This document shows positions 56,087 through 64,000 of a stretch of 64,000 bases of DNA, piece by piece. Origin of the DNA: Entamoeba invadens IP1. Lineage: Eukaryota; Evosea; Mastigamoebida; Endamoebidae. A program made the position numbers and the translations under genes. The stretch covers positions 5,799-69,798 of the forward strand of contig NW_004443552.1 of the NCBI RefSeq assembly GCF_000330505.1, given 5' to 3'. Position 1 is the first letter of the stretch. Every line of letters starts with the position of its first letter. The notes beneath the pieces are model-generated. The model made no database searches, was not told the DNA's origin, and worked only from the letters and a program-made list of their open reading frames with translations.

Positions 56087-57823
56087 ATGTGGGTGAGCTT
56101 AGTTCTAATATTTATACTTGCTATATGTATTAGTGTCTTTATGCTCTTTCGTTTCATTAACCCAATACAGAAGCTTCGCAAAGAGTGGTATGTAGTTGTC
56201 CTTGCTTTTGTTGGGTGGTTTCTAGCTTTCTTTGTGCCTCTTCTTTTGCCGATTGATTTGGCGTCATCTTTCAATTACAAAGACAGTTTCTTTTATAACA
56301 ACACAACTGTACTTGTTATCATCTGGTGGGTGATATATGCGGTTCAATTTGTATTATGTTATTTAGTCTTCCCAATAGTGCAGACTTATACCTGTGTTGG
56401 CGACTTCACCTTCCTCAAAAAGTTGAAACGGAGTATTAAAAGAAATGTTATTTTCTATGGCATTTTGATAATACTTATGATCATCTTCTTTGTGTTGTAT
56501 TACGTCTTTTTCAAAGGGGACAATATCTTCGCAAGTGCATCGGACTATGTTAGTTTTGGATTAGTTCTTTCAAATGCTTGGGGTTTAATATTAGCAATAT
56601 TGTTAATGGGTAATGGTATAGTTTTGTTCTCTTATAACACAATTAAGACTTTCACTTTCGAGATGAATCTGAAACAAACCATATGCGACTTAGGACAGTC
56701 TGCAATTCGTTTACAAGAGCAGAAAATGGTGATCAATGACAAGATGGGGGTCATCTGTGGGTTCGACAAAAACGTGAGTCCCGATGATGGCCTTCGGAGA
56801 TATGTTGATCAGTGCGTTGAAGATGTTCGGAAGTGTGACACGGTGATTTACGAGAAGGTCTTTCCAGTCGACATAAAAATTACATACGACAACTTAGCGA
56901 TGGCAAATGAAGCCCTTCAAGACTCTTTAAGGAAGACAACGAGAGAACAAGTGCTCTATGACTTAGCAATAAAGAAGGCTGAGCGACTCTTTTTGATTAA
57001 GAATGAGAAAGAAATGCCACAATTGACGCAGAAAGTGCCCAAAGTTATGTATTACTATTACAAGTATGGGAGGTACTTCACTAATTGTTTAAAACTGGTG
57101 TTAATTGTCTTGTTCTGGGTATTTGTACTTGCCCCAGAAGAGACGATGGTTGGCGCAATGAAAGCTATAAACCCATTATGTCAGCTTTCAAAACATTTAA
57201 TAGACAACAACTTATACACCACATTTGCTTTAGAAGCTGTTTGTGTCTTGATGATGATGACATTCTTTGCGTTCTCTTCATTTGTCAACATCGAAATGAT
57301 CTCATTCTTCCGTATCACAGACCATCAGCTGAGTGACTCATACTCAATTCTTTTTGCTGGTAATTATTTGTCGAGGGTTGGCCCTGCACTTGCACTCAAT
57401 TTCATTCACATGGTCAATTTCACACAATCAACGGCATTCCTTCAAGTGAATGGTGGGATGGAGAATGTCCCATTCTTCGGAAGAAAAAGTTTTAATGACC
57501 TCCTCCCAATGTGTCTGTTCATTGTGATAGTCGTTTCAATTCTTTTCTTATTTATCGACTACAGGAAGATATTCAATATAGTCGTCGGTGTATTAAACAC
57601 AATATTTCACTGTGTCGATGGGATTGGTATTGATGAAATAGTCTATGTCAGTGAAGATGAAGCCTTCGAGAAAGGTACAATTCTTGTCAAGAAGGAATTA
57701 ATGGAATTGTCGAATGACATCGACGACAAAGACCTCAAAAGAACGTACAGAAAGAGTGTGTTGTTACTCAAAGCATCAAAAAGCCCCGAAGGGTACCACG
57801 AACTCGAGAGTGAACCCATCTGA
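56087..57823 (+). CDS. LMBR1-family multi-pass membrane protein (LMBRD2-like)
   Basis: The 578-residue protein has about nine hydrophobic spans. Five lie in the first ~200 residues, starting with MWVSLVLIFILAICISVF. They are followed by a cytosolic helical loop (about 205-330) and further spans near 340, 385, 430 and 480. The loop features (SYNTIKTF, YYKYGRYF) and the spacing match LMBR1/LMBRD proteins, whose human members include lysosomal and plasma-membrane receptors and transport cofactors. The C-terminal tail is charged and ends ELESEPI. The substrate or partner cannot be read from sequence. It is intron-free and full length. Confidence 0.85.
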   Translation: MWVSLVLIFILAICISVFMLFRFINPIQKLRKEWYVVVLAFVGWFLAFFVPLLLPIDLASSFNYKDSFFYNNTTVLVIIWWVIYAVQFVLCYLVFPIVQTYTCVGDFTFLKKLKRSIKRNVIFYGILIILMIIFFVLYYVFFKGDNIFASASDYVSFGLVLSNAWGLILAILLMGNGIVLFSYNTIKTFTFEMNLKQTICDLGQSAIRLQEQKMVINDKMGVICGFDKNVSPDDGLRRYVDQCVEDVRKCDTVIYEKVFPVDIKITYDNLAMANEALQDSLRKTTREQVLYDLAIKKAERLFLIKNEKEMPQLTQKVPKVMYYYYKYGRYFTNCLKLVLIVLFWVFVLAPEETMVGAMKAINPLCQLSKHLIDNNLYTTFALEAVCVLMMMTFFAFSSFVNIEMISFFRITDHQLSDSYSILFAGNYLSRVGPALALNFIHMVNFTQSTAFLQVNGGMENVPFFGRKSFNDLLPMCLFIVIVVSILFLFIDYRKIFNIVVGVLNTIFHCVDGIGIDEIVYVSEDEAFEKGTILVKKELMELSNDIDDKDLKRTYRKSVLLLKASKSPEGYHELESEPI

Positions 57824-57890
57824 GTTTGTATCAAATAATTTATTGCATTAATAACAGCGTTTAACTCGTTAATAAACAAGCCAGTTAATA

Positions 57891-58730
57891 TCAAACCCCA
57901 AAGAGTGTGTCCCCTTTCTTTTCATTGTCACTCATGTAACATATAATTGCGCCGTCATGCGTTTGTGGAATGAGAAAGACCTTTTTAAGTGGTATACTGA
58001 CGTTATTTGTGTCGACTATTTGCTCTTCAAGAAGAACAGGAAATGTTGTTGCTCGAAATTGGGTTGGGAGCTTCACATACACGGGAGGACTTCTTTTGGT
58101 AATTTCCTTCTTGGCACGCATTTCGGCATAACTGTAATACTCAGTTAGTGTATTGAATATTTGTAAGTGTCGATAGACTAAAAACGTCACATGTAAATCG
58201 CCTGTTTTCTGCTTAGTCTTGTCGTACTGCCCACATCCCTTAAAGACAACAAGTGAGTCTTCAGTAGCATTGTCATAATGAAAGTTCTTTGTTTCACCAG
58301 TTGGGAGTGTGATTTGGTAATTCCCATCCCGTTGTGTAAAGACAGACGTGTAGAGGACTTTGTTGCACACGACATATGTCTCCGATGACTCGACGGTGAT
58401 GAGGAAGAGATAATTTGTGTTTTCAAATTCAAGACTAATGATGTCGCCGTTGTCTGTCCCCCTTTCAATGATCAATTCAACACTCTTATCATCCAATCGA
58501 GTTGTTTCGACCTTTTTTGTACGGGTATTAAAAAAGAGCTGTTTGCCTTTAAACGAGTCGTTGAAGGAAATCGTGACCAGAATTTGTTCAACTTCTTTAT
58601 CTTCAAATTTTGTGAGTGTTGAAATGGCGTTATCTTCTGTCACTATAAGTGTCCCACACGGAAGACACTTTTCGACAAATTCATCGCCTTCACGCGTGAT
58701 AGCAGAGTATTTGTAGTTCACATTTTTCAT
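57891..58730 (-). CDS. DnaJ C-terminal-domain-like protein without a J domain
   Basis: The 279-residue protein follows the layout of the Hsp40 substrate-binding region. VTISFNDSFKGKQLFF resembles the first strand (VTLEDLYNGK). VELIIERGTDNGDIISLEF resembles the I-PG-DNG-I---E block. ITLPTGETKNFHYDN leads to GDLHVTFLVYRHLQIFN (the usual GDLYV-F-V). No J domain (HPD) is encoded, there is no upstream exon, and the Cys-rich zinc region is missing. It might be a client-binding co-chaperone or a paralogue that lost Hsp70 stimulation. It ends only 68 bases from the convergent LMBR1-family gene. Confidence 0.5.
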   Translation of the reverse strand: MKNVNYKYSAITREGDEFVEKCLPCGTLIVTEDNAISTLTKFEDKEVEQILVTISFNDSFKGKQLFFNTRTKKVETTRLDDKSVELIIERGTDNGDIISLEFENTNYLFLITVESSETYVVCNKVLYTSVFTQRDGNYQITLPTGETKNFHYDNATEDSLVVFKGCGQYDKTKQKTGDLHVTFLVYRHLQIFNTLTEYYSYAEMRAKKEITKRSPPVYVKLPTQFRATTFPVLLEEQIVDTNNVSIPLKKVFLIPQTHDGAIICYMSDNEKKGDTLFGV

Positions 58731-58882
58731 GGAAACAAGTGAAATAGAGTTCTTTTTTGAAGAATCGCATCTAACATATGGTATGGTATTTTTATAGATA
58801 TGTTATTAATATATTATAGTTACATTGTATAGTTAATTAAAACAATAATTAATTATTGATTGTTATAATTAATTAAAGTTAA

Positions 58883-59998
58883 TTAAATTATCAATTTTGA
58901 AAGAAGAGCTGAACCGCCACATTCATTATACTCATGAAGTGAAACACATTTGTTTTCAAAAGATGATGTTGACACAAGAAGGGTACCACCTACACAAGCA
59001 GAATGTTTTCTATTTTCTTCAGCAATAATATTAATAGATGTAGATGGTACAAGACTCTTTATTTCTTGATTAAGACGTTCTTCAAACCCTTTTAATGTTG
59101 TGTTACCTCCTGATAATATAATGTTGTCAAAGTATTCTCTATAATGTTTTGGATCACACTTATCAATAGTATTTACTATTACTTGCTGTATTGAGTCACA
59201 ACTAACTCCGATTTCTTTTGGTCTGAAAAGAACTTCTGGCGCTTCATACAACTCCTTTCCAATACTAATGATCGTGTTATCTGGTAATTCATAACTTAGT
59301 AAGACTTCTTTATTCTTCCTCTCTTTTGCAATGTCTTTTGATACATAACACAACTTTTCTTTGATATCCCTCACTATCTCACATTCAGAAAATGTGGAGA
59401 ATGTGTATATGCGCTGTTCAATTAACTCTTTCAGAGTATCAGTCACATCTTTGCCACCAAACGTGTTATAATAAGAATTGTGAATGTCTGGAGTTGACTG
59501 ATAAAATGGAAGTATTCTGAGAACGTCCTCCCCACTTTCAACAATAACACCCGCTGTCTTCTTAGATGAGTACATCGACAACACAGCAGGTTTCTCTATG
59601 CAAACAGATGGCGCTTGAAATTTCTCAAACATCAGTTGTGCCATCTTCTCACGCGTCTCTCCGGAATCTTTAAAGTCTTCTGTAAGTAAAATACTGTGTT
59701 CTGAAGGTTCGACACGGAGTTCATTGTACAATGTATGGTGCCATATTCGTTCCATTGAATCCCAGTTAACAACTTTACCATTTTCTATTGGACGTTGGAT
59801 GTTAAGTACTGAAACTTTACAAAAAGCCTCATTTCCCACAAACACTGACTTTAACAATGAAGATAACATCGGATCATATTTTGGAGTTCCAACAAAATTA
59901 GGAAACGACACAAACAATTCCTTTTGCCCACAAAAGCCAGCCTTGAGATTTAAAGAACCATTGTCGATTATTACAGCACTATTTATTCCATTTGACAT
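58883..59998 (-). CDS. Divergent actin-like protein
   Basis: The 371-residue protein is actin-sized and shows the fold's landmarks. They are the phosphate-1 loop (VIIDNGSLNLKAGFCG), NGKVVNWDSMERIWHHTLYN, VEPSEHSILLTED, the adenosine region (FDNIILSGGNTTLKGFEERL) and SACVGGTLLVS. It lacks conventional features. The actin DNase-loop block HQGVMVGMGQKD is absent, the phosphate-2 loop reads VIVESGEDV instead of V-DSGDGV, and the C-terminal ISKQEYDESGPSIVHRKCF is replaced by an unrelated end (LHEYNECGGSALLSKLII). It is a fast-evolving actin-related protein, not a standard Arp I can name. Filament formation is doubtful. Confidence 0.8.
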   Translation of the reverse strand: MSNGINSAVIIDNGSLNLKAGFCGQKELFVSFPNFVGTPKYDPMLSSLLKSVFVGNEAFCKVSVLNIQRPIENGKVVNWDSMERIWHHTLYNELRVEPSEHSILLTEDFKDSGETREKMAQLMFEKFQAPSVCIEKPAVLSMYSSKKTAGVIVESGEDVLRILPFYQSTPDIHNSYYNTFGGKDVTDTLKELIEQRIYTFSTFSECEIVRDIKEKLCYVSKDIAKERKNKEVLLSYELPDNTIISIGKELYEAPEVLFRPKEIGVSCDSIQQVIVNTIDKCDPKHYREYFDNIILSGGNTTLKGFEERLNQEIKSLVPSTSINIIAEENRKHSACVGGTLLVSTSSFENKCVSLHEYNECGGSALLSKLII

Positions 59999-60167
59999 TG
60001 AATTATTTTTTTTAAAGAGTTAATTTTTATAAATTAAAATAACATCGACTGGATGTGTTGTTATGAATGGTATACTCAAAGATAAATAAAAAAATAATTC
60101 TTATAAGTATAATATCTATAAATTTAACATACAACAATATATACACATAAAACATTAATAATAGGCC

Positions 60168-60977
60168 TCACTTAAATTTATAGAAGTTGAGGTGGTCGAG
60201 TTCTGGGTCGTCGATTTGTGGACTTGGGATGAGGAGGCAGTGAAGGGGTGCGCCGAAGTCGTAAGTGAGAAGATCCTTCATTTTGCCAAAGACGATTTTC
60301 TGGTCTGGTGCGGCGACGCGAGCCAATCCGACGACATAGGTATCTTCGTTGTAGACGCCGGACTTCTGTGAGTTTTCGACTTGAAGGAGTTGATCGATGC
60401 ATTGATTGATTGTCATGTAGCGTGGTGGTTCGAAGATGTCTCTTCCTTTGATGATGTTTTCCTCACTGCGTTCTTTGACTTTGATATCGAGAAGGACGAG
60501 TGTGTGCATGTTGTTGTCGCGATTTGTTTTGATGCGTTGGTAGTATGAGAAGGGTTTCCAGTTGTCAGTCCAGAAGCAGACAGAGACGGTTTGCCCAAAG
60601 CGATACAATTGGAGACCACTGCATCCAACAGCATTCATGATCGATGCGTTGTGAATGACTTTGACTTCAATGCCACTCTTTTTGCATCGGCAGAAGATGT
60701 CCGAGTGTGTTGTTGCTCCAAAAACATCACCAACTACAAGCAGCGCAACTTTCTCTGTTTTAGCTGGTTCAAGAATCACGTCTGCCTCACTTTCAACAAG
60801 ATCTCTGTCTGCAACTATCACCTTCTTCCCATAGAACTCTTCAAGGCGGGTGACATCGCATTGCAGAATTGCTGTGTAATGTTCAAGAAAGATTTTGTCG
60901 CATGATTTGATTGCCTCAAGACCGCGCACAGTGATGTCTTTCTCGTCGTAGAGACCAAGTCCAATGATGTACAGCAT
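60168..60977 (-). CDS. DPH5: Diphthine methyl ester synthase DPH5 (copy B)
   Basis: It encodes 269 residues identical to copy A at 22836-23645, with the same flanking 3' and 5' sequence, so both genes should be equally functional if both are real. Two identical loci 36.5 kb apart point to a very recent duplication, gene conversion, or an assembly artefact near a gap. The function is the methylation steps of diphthamide synthesis on elongation factor 2. Confidence 0.93.
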   Translation of the reverse strand: MLYIIGLGLYDEKDITVRGLEAIKSCDKIFLEHYTAILQCDVTRLEEFYGKKVIVADRDLVESEADVILEPAKTEKVALLVVGDVFGATTHSDIFCRCKKSGIEVKVIHNASIMNAVGCSGLQLYRFGQTVSVCFWTDNWKPFSYYQRIKTNRDNNMHTLVLLDIKVKERSEENIIKGRDIFEPPRYMTINQCIDQLLQVENSQKSGVYNEDTYVVGLARVAAPDQKIVFGKMKDLLTYDFGAPLHCLLIPSPQIDDPELDHLNFYKFK

Positions 60978-61022
60978 TGAAACAGTTCACAACTCACAAC
61001 TCTTTTTTAATAATATACAAAA

Positions 61023-61088
61023 TTTAAAAACAAAACAAAATAAAAACAAAATAAAAACAAAATAAAATAAAAACAAAATAAAAACAAA
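61023..61088 (-). repeat. GTTTTTATTTT tandem repeat, copy B
   Basis: This is the inverted counterpart of the array at 22729-22790. It ends three bases before the 100-N gap. A low-complexity array at a gap edge is a common reason for an assembly break. Confidence 0.7.
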
Positions 61089-61091
61089 GGA

Positions 61092-61191
61092 NNNNNNNNN
61101 NNNNNNNNNNNNNNNNNNNNNNNNNNNNNNNNNNNNNNNNNNNNNNNNNNNNNNNNNNNNNNNNNNNNNNNNNNNNNNNNNNNNNNNNNNN
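61092..61191. other. Assembly gap (100 N) replacing most of the second RING gene
   Basis: Exactly 100 N. By comparison with copy A the true missing sequence should be about 1.2 kb and hold nearly the entire RING-H2 coding region. Confidence 0.95.
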
Positions 61192-61215
61192 TATCATCAT
61201 CATAACCACAATCAT
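61192..61215 (-). CDS. 5' tip of the second RING-H2 ligase gene (rest in gap)
   Basis: Only MIVVMMMI is visible before the gap. Copy A begins MKIVVMMMIA. In copy B the ATG is displaced by one codon, because ATGAAGATT has become ATAATGATT, so translation would start one residue later. Whether the remainder is intact cannot be seen. The apparent open frame running through the gap to 61024 is an artefact of the N run and the downstream repeat. Confidence 0.7.
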
Positions 61216-61289
61216 TATTTATACTTCACAGTTCTTTTTTCTTTAAATTATTTACTAAACACAAACTCAACTTTAGAAATTGCATTTAC

Positions 61290-63446
61290 TTACTCGTATT
61301 TGTCGTCTTCAACTTCTTCCTCGACTTTTTCGACTACAGCTTCTTCGTCTGGCAGGACATCAAGTATTGATTTCAAATCCTTGTACAAATCTTTGAATCT
61401 TGGTCGTTGTGAAGGTATTTTATTGAAGCACTTGAATGCCGTCTGCCAAATTTCATGACCATGTTTTTCTTCTGCCTCTGAAAGCATCTTTGGTTCTTCG
61501 AGTCTCAAACCTTCAAATGTTTTCTGCATGATTTCTTGGTTTCCAACGGAAGAGTATGGTGTTGCGGCGTCACTGAAGATTTCCCATAGGGTGACACCAT
61601 ATGACCAGATATCTGAAGTAGTCGAGAACTTGAAATGGAATTCGCCTGGTTGAGCAATTTCGGGTGGTGTCCACTTCTTTGGGTATTTCGGTTCAGCAGT
61701 GCTACTCTCGTAGTTACCCGAAGCTGTTTGTCTTGATAGACCCAAATCGCCCACACGAGTGATATATTGTCCTCCAACATCATTCAAATACAACAAATTA
61801 CGTGCAGCCAAATCTCTGTGGACCACTTTAAGTGACGCAAGATAGGACATCCCAGTGGCTACATCAACACACATTTTTACACGTTGTTTGTATGTCACCG
61901 CCTTTGGAGTTTTATGCAACAGATCATCGACAGATCCATTACACAAATCTAACACCATGAATATGGAATCGTCACTTTTAAAGAGCCCATACATCGTAAT
62001 CAAATTTGGATGCTTCATCATCTGTGTGACTGACGCCTCTTTCTCTAATTCTGCTATTTTGGCGGGGTCGTCGGACATCTTCTGAATCTCTTTCATCGCA
62101 ACTGCAGTGGTTCCAAGCCATGTGCCTTTGTACACCATACCGAATGATCCGTGCCCAATCATTTGTTGCGTTTCACATCCAGTTAAGTACTTAAATTCAC
62201 CATGCAATTTCATTGTAGTCGAATGTGATGAATTGTCCCTTGCAATAGCATCAACTAATTGCCGAGCAAACCCTGGCTTAAACCCAGCTTTATCTAACTC
62301 ATACCTTCCTACTCTACATAACTCTTCCTTTGTTTTGTAACCCGCCTCAAAGAGTTGTTTGAGTAAGCACGTCAACTTATTGTCGGCAAGGAAAGAATAC
62401 AACGAAGACTCGACTCTAACTTTAGACTCTATTTTTACTTCATCTTCAGAAACAGCCTTCATGTCCTCAAACTTGAAACTTGACGAACTCACAGAGCAGA
62501 TGAGCATTCTGTGAGTGGTGTTAATACCACCAATACTCACCATAAAAGAGTTCTTGTTGTTCAATGAAAACGCCAAGACTGCATTTCCCCAAGTCTTTTC
62601 TTTCAGCAAATCACTGTCTGGAGTGTACGAGAAGATACACATTTGGTTATTCATCTTCTTTGCCATATGAATGTCATTGATGGTTTCTTCTCCTTTGTTT
62701 CCTCCAACAGAAACAGCAAAATCCTCATTTTTGAAATAAGCAAAGCGGAGTTCGTTCTTTGGTATCTCAAGTCGAGCAGTAGAAGCAACCCAAGACGACC
62801 CACCAATGTTATATCTCTTCATCAATTGTGTCTCTGCTTTACTTGTAAATCCACCAACCACATACATATCACCACCCGCTGTAAGGAATGAGCCATGTTT
62901 CTCTTGCATCAAGTCCGTCTCTTGTGCAGAGGACAAAGGGTTCAACAAGAGTCTTGGAATTTCAAGTCTGAAGAATTCTTTCGAGAAGACCTCAACATCT
63001 TTATCTCTCTTTGAACGAGTTCTTCCTCCGTATATGTATAACGAATCGCCAAACAAAACAGTTGAATGGAAGTACTTCTGGACTTTCTTCGGGAGTTTGA
63101 GGTGTGACAGTTTGTATGTAGTCACATCAAGAACGTCGATAGTGTCTATGATAGTCTCATACCGTAACCCGCCAACTATATAAATGTTCTTTTCATAATA
63201 TGTTGCAGTGTGATAACTTCTTCCTAAACTCACGTTGGATTGGTCGGGGTTCTTTCTCTCCCATGTGAGTTTAGTGAAATCAAAGACATAAACAGTGTCG
63301 TTGTACTTCTTCTCTGCCTCTACCCACCCTCCAATGAGGTACATTTTGTTCTCTCCATAACAGAGAGTATGGCCATAAATTCCAATTGGAGGAGAGTTCG
63401 GGTCGTTTGGAGCTTCTATTACACACTTTATTGGGCTTGATGCCAT
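61290..63446 (-). CDS. Kelch - SAM - tyrosine-kinase-like protein kinase
   Basis: The 718-residue protein has an N-terminal Kelch propeller (about residues 20-330; GHTLCYGENKMYLIGGW, YHTATYYEKNIYIVGGL, YIYGGR, MYVVGGF). A SAM-like helical domain follows (about 350-400, FLADNKLTCLLKQLFEAGY), then a complete kinase domain (about 425-690). The kinase has the Gly loop GHGSFGMVYKG, the VAIK-type lysine (AVAMKEI), HRDLAARN (near 541) and DLGLSR in place of DFG. HRDLAARN is the tyrosine-kinase form of the catalytic loop, so the enzyme is TK/TKL-like. It is probably cytosolic, with no signal or membrane segment. Similar Kelch or SAM kinases are known in Entamoeba. The acidic tail ends EEEVEDDKYE. Confidence 0.9.
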   Translation of the reverse strand: MASSPIKCVIEAPNDPNSPPIGIYGHTLCYGENKMYLIGGWVEAEKKYNDTVYVFDFTKLTWERKNPDQSNVSLGRSYHTATYYEKNIYIVGGLRYETIIDTIDVLDVTTYKLSHLKLPKKVQKYFHSTVLFGDSLYIYGGRTRSKRDKDVEVFSKEFFRLEIPRLLLNPLSSAQETDLMQEKHGSFLTAGGDMYVVGGFTSKAETQLMKRYNIGGSSWVASTARLEIPKNELRFAYFKNEDFAVSVGGNKGEETINDIHMAKKMNNQMCIFSYTPDSDLLKEKTWGNAVLAFSLNNKNSFMVSIGGINTTHRMLICSVSSSSFKFEDMKAVSEDEVKIESKVRVESSLYSFLADNKLTCLLKQLFEAGYKTKEELCRVGRYELDKAGFKPGFARQLVDAIARDNSSHSTTMKLHGEFKYLTGCETQQMIGHGSFGMVYKGTWLGTTAVAMKEIQKMSDDPAKIAELEKEASVTQMMKHPNLITMYGLFKSDDSIFMVLDLCNGSVDDLLHKTPKAVTYKQRVKMCVDVATGMSYLASLKVVHRDLAARNLLYLNDVGGQYITRVGDLGLSRQTASGNYESSTAEPKYPKKWTPPEIAQPGEFHFKFSTTSDIWSYGVTLWEIFSDAATPYSSVGNQEIMQKTFEGLRLEEPKMLSEAEEKHGHEIWQTAFKCFNKIPSQRPRFKDLYKDLKSILDVLPDEEAVVEKVEEEVEDDKYE

Positions 63447-63834
63447 CTTTTTGTTTTATTAAGTTCCATAGTTATAATATAATATAATAAAAGAGTAGTA
63501 AGCCTTATAATTTAGAGGTTTGACTTCCTTGGTCGCAGTTCATTCTTTTTGCACTGTGTGTATTTATTTTATTTTTATTTTGCTCTGTTTATTATACAGT
63601 TTAATTAAATAACCATTTATTATAGTTTTCGGTAGTATTCTATTTCAGACGATGCAATTCGTGTTGGGATGGAAAAACGTCCGATTTTTCAATTATTCAT
63701 TTTAATGTACTTTTCAACACTCTCAAACGGTGTGTTATCATAAGAACACTTTTTTATTATTGTATACTATACTTGATTACTACTATTGAATATAGTTTAT
63801 TTTTAATTATTATATAGTATTGTATTCAACTCAA
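63447..63834. other. Intergenic spacer, no gene seen
   Basis: About 390 AT-rich bases between the Kelch-kinase start and the Tap42-like gene end, both on the minus strand. No clear element seen. Confidence 0.55.
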
Positions 63835-64000
63835 TTATCCCATATTCAATGTATTTCCAGACCCTTTGGGATGTTGATCCTTGAACTCGTCCCAGTCTCT
63901 TTTGTCCTTCAGAGACTCGTCCGTCTCTCTATCGGAATCTTCATCGGCCGATGTCTTTTCCGGGTTTGGGTCTTTTGGTGCCAATTCAGTCCTCATTTCC
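63835..64000 (-). CDS. TAP42: 3' end of a Tap42/IGBP1 (alpha-4) family gene
   Basis: The minus strand gives 55 codons ending in TAA at 63835-63837. The end reads RDWDEFKDQHPKGSGNTLNMG, the characteristic C-terminus of Tap42/alpha-4 (typically DDFKD-HPRGYGNRQNMG). It is preceded by an acidic Asp/Glu/Ser stretch. Tap42 binds PP2A-type catalytic subunits and in yeast acts downstream of TOR, whose gene is about 17.5 kb away here. The rest of the gene lies beyond the window. Confidence 0.85.
   Translation of the reverse strand, partial: EMRTELAPKDPNPEKTSADEDSDRETDESLKDKRDWDEFKDQHPKGSGNTLNMG

Larger units (their letters stand above)
60151..61237 (-). repeat. Copy B of the inverted duplication (DPH5 and a gapped RING gene)
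   Basis: This is the reverse complement of 21477-23662. The DPH5 side matches to base 60151 and then diverges at once. The RING side matches AAAGAACTGTGAAGTATAAA near 61237. A 100-N gap at 61092-61191 replaces what corresponds to about 1.2 kb of copy A (about 21521-22721). One visible difference is at the RING start: ATGAAGATT in copy A, ATAATGATT here. Confidence 0.9.

Noticed and set aside
61024..61215. Frame running through the 100-N gap
   Set aside because: Artefact of translating N. The real RING gene is truncated by the gap, and the downstream part is a non-coding repeat.

Overview
The window reads as nuclear DNA of an Entamoeba species. I infer E. invadens or a close relative, because the coding sequence is less AT-extreme than I would expect for E. 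histolytica. The evidence is compact genes on both strands, very AT-rich short spacers, and short spliceosomal introns whose 5' splice site is GTTTGT at almost every junction I could place. The proteins are typical eukaryotic ones (TOR, an ATM-type kinase, Sey1, coronin-7, eL39, TAF8, MBF1), with one bacterial-type enzyme (aspartase) and an amoeba-style Kelch-SAM-kinase. Two runs of exactly 100 N (48315-48414 and 61092-61191) show that this is a draft scaffold.

Left part (1-20 kb). The 3' end of an unknown gene is followed by an isolated internal piece of large-subunit rRNA (about 505-1415) and a long AT-rich spacer. Next come a 1682-residue receptor-like surface protein (2907-7955) and a Vps39/Vam6-type vacuolar tethering subunit whose frame breaks near 9005. 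A run of minus-strand genes follows: an unknown four-exon gene, coronin-7, an acidic disordered protein, and a WDR89-like beta-propeller split by an intron.

Middle (20-31.5 kb). This part holds a BTB-bromodomain fusion, a membrane RING-H2 ligase, diphthine synthase DPH5 and aspartase. After these lie a tandem pair of degenerate Rab-like domains that have lost the GTP-binding motifs, eL39 (with an intron right after ATG), a NAP-family histone chaperone and a PPIL4-type cyclophilin-RRM protein.

Two giant kinases lie head to tail: an ATM/Tel1-type PIKK (31550-38948) and TOR (39210-46316). TAF8, Sey1 (interrupted by a gap), a small unknown gene, MBF1, the tRNA m7G cofactor Trm82/WDR4, an FG nucleoporin with a Ran-binding domain, a small unknown gene, an LMBR1-family membrane protein, a DnaJ C-terminal-like protein without a J domain, and a divergent actin follow.

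Right end. The RING/DPH5 pair reappears in inverted orientation at 60151-61237, with the same DPH5 protein and nearly all of the second RING gene hidden in a gap. A Kelch-SAM-tyrosine-kinase-like gene follows, and the window closes with the 3' end of a Tap42/IGBP1 gene, whose product works downstream of TOR in yeast. No tRNA genes, CRISPR arrays or intact transposons were recognised.

The most unusual items are the tandem pseudo-GTPase gene, the inverted duplication around a 36.5 kb segment, the chromosomal rRNA fragment, the BTB-bromodomain fusion, and a possible 22-nt intron in the Vps39 gene.
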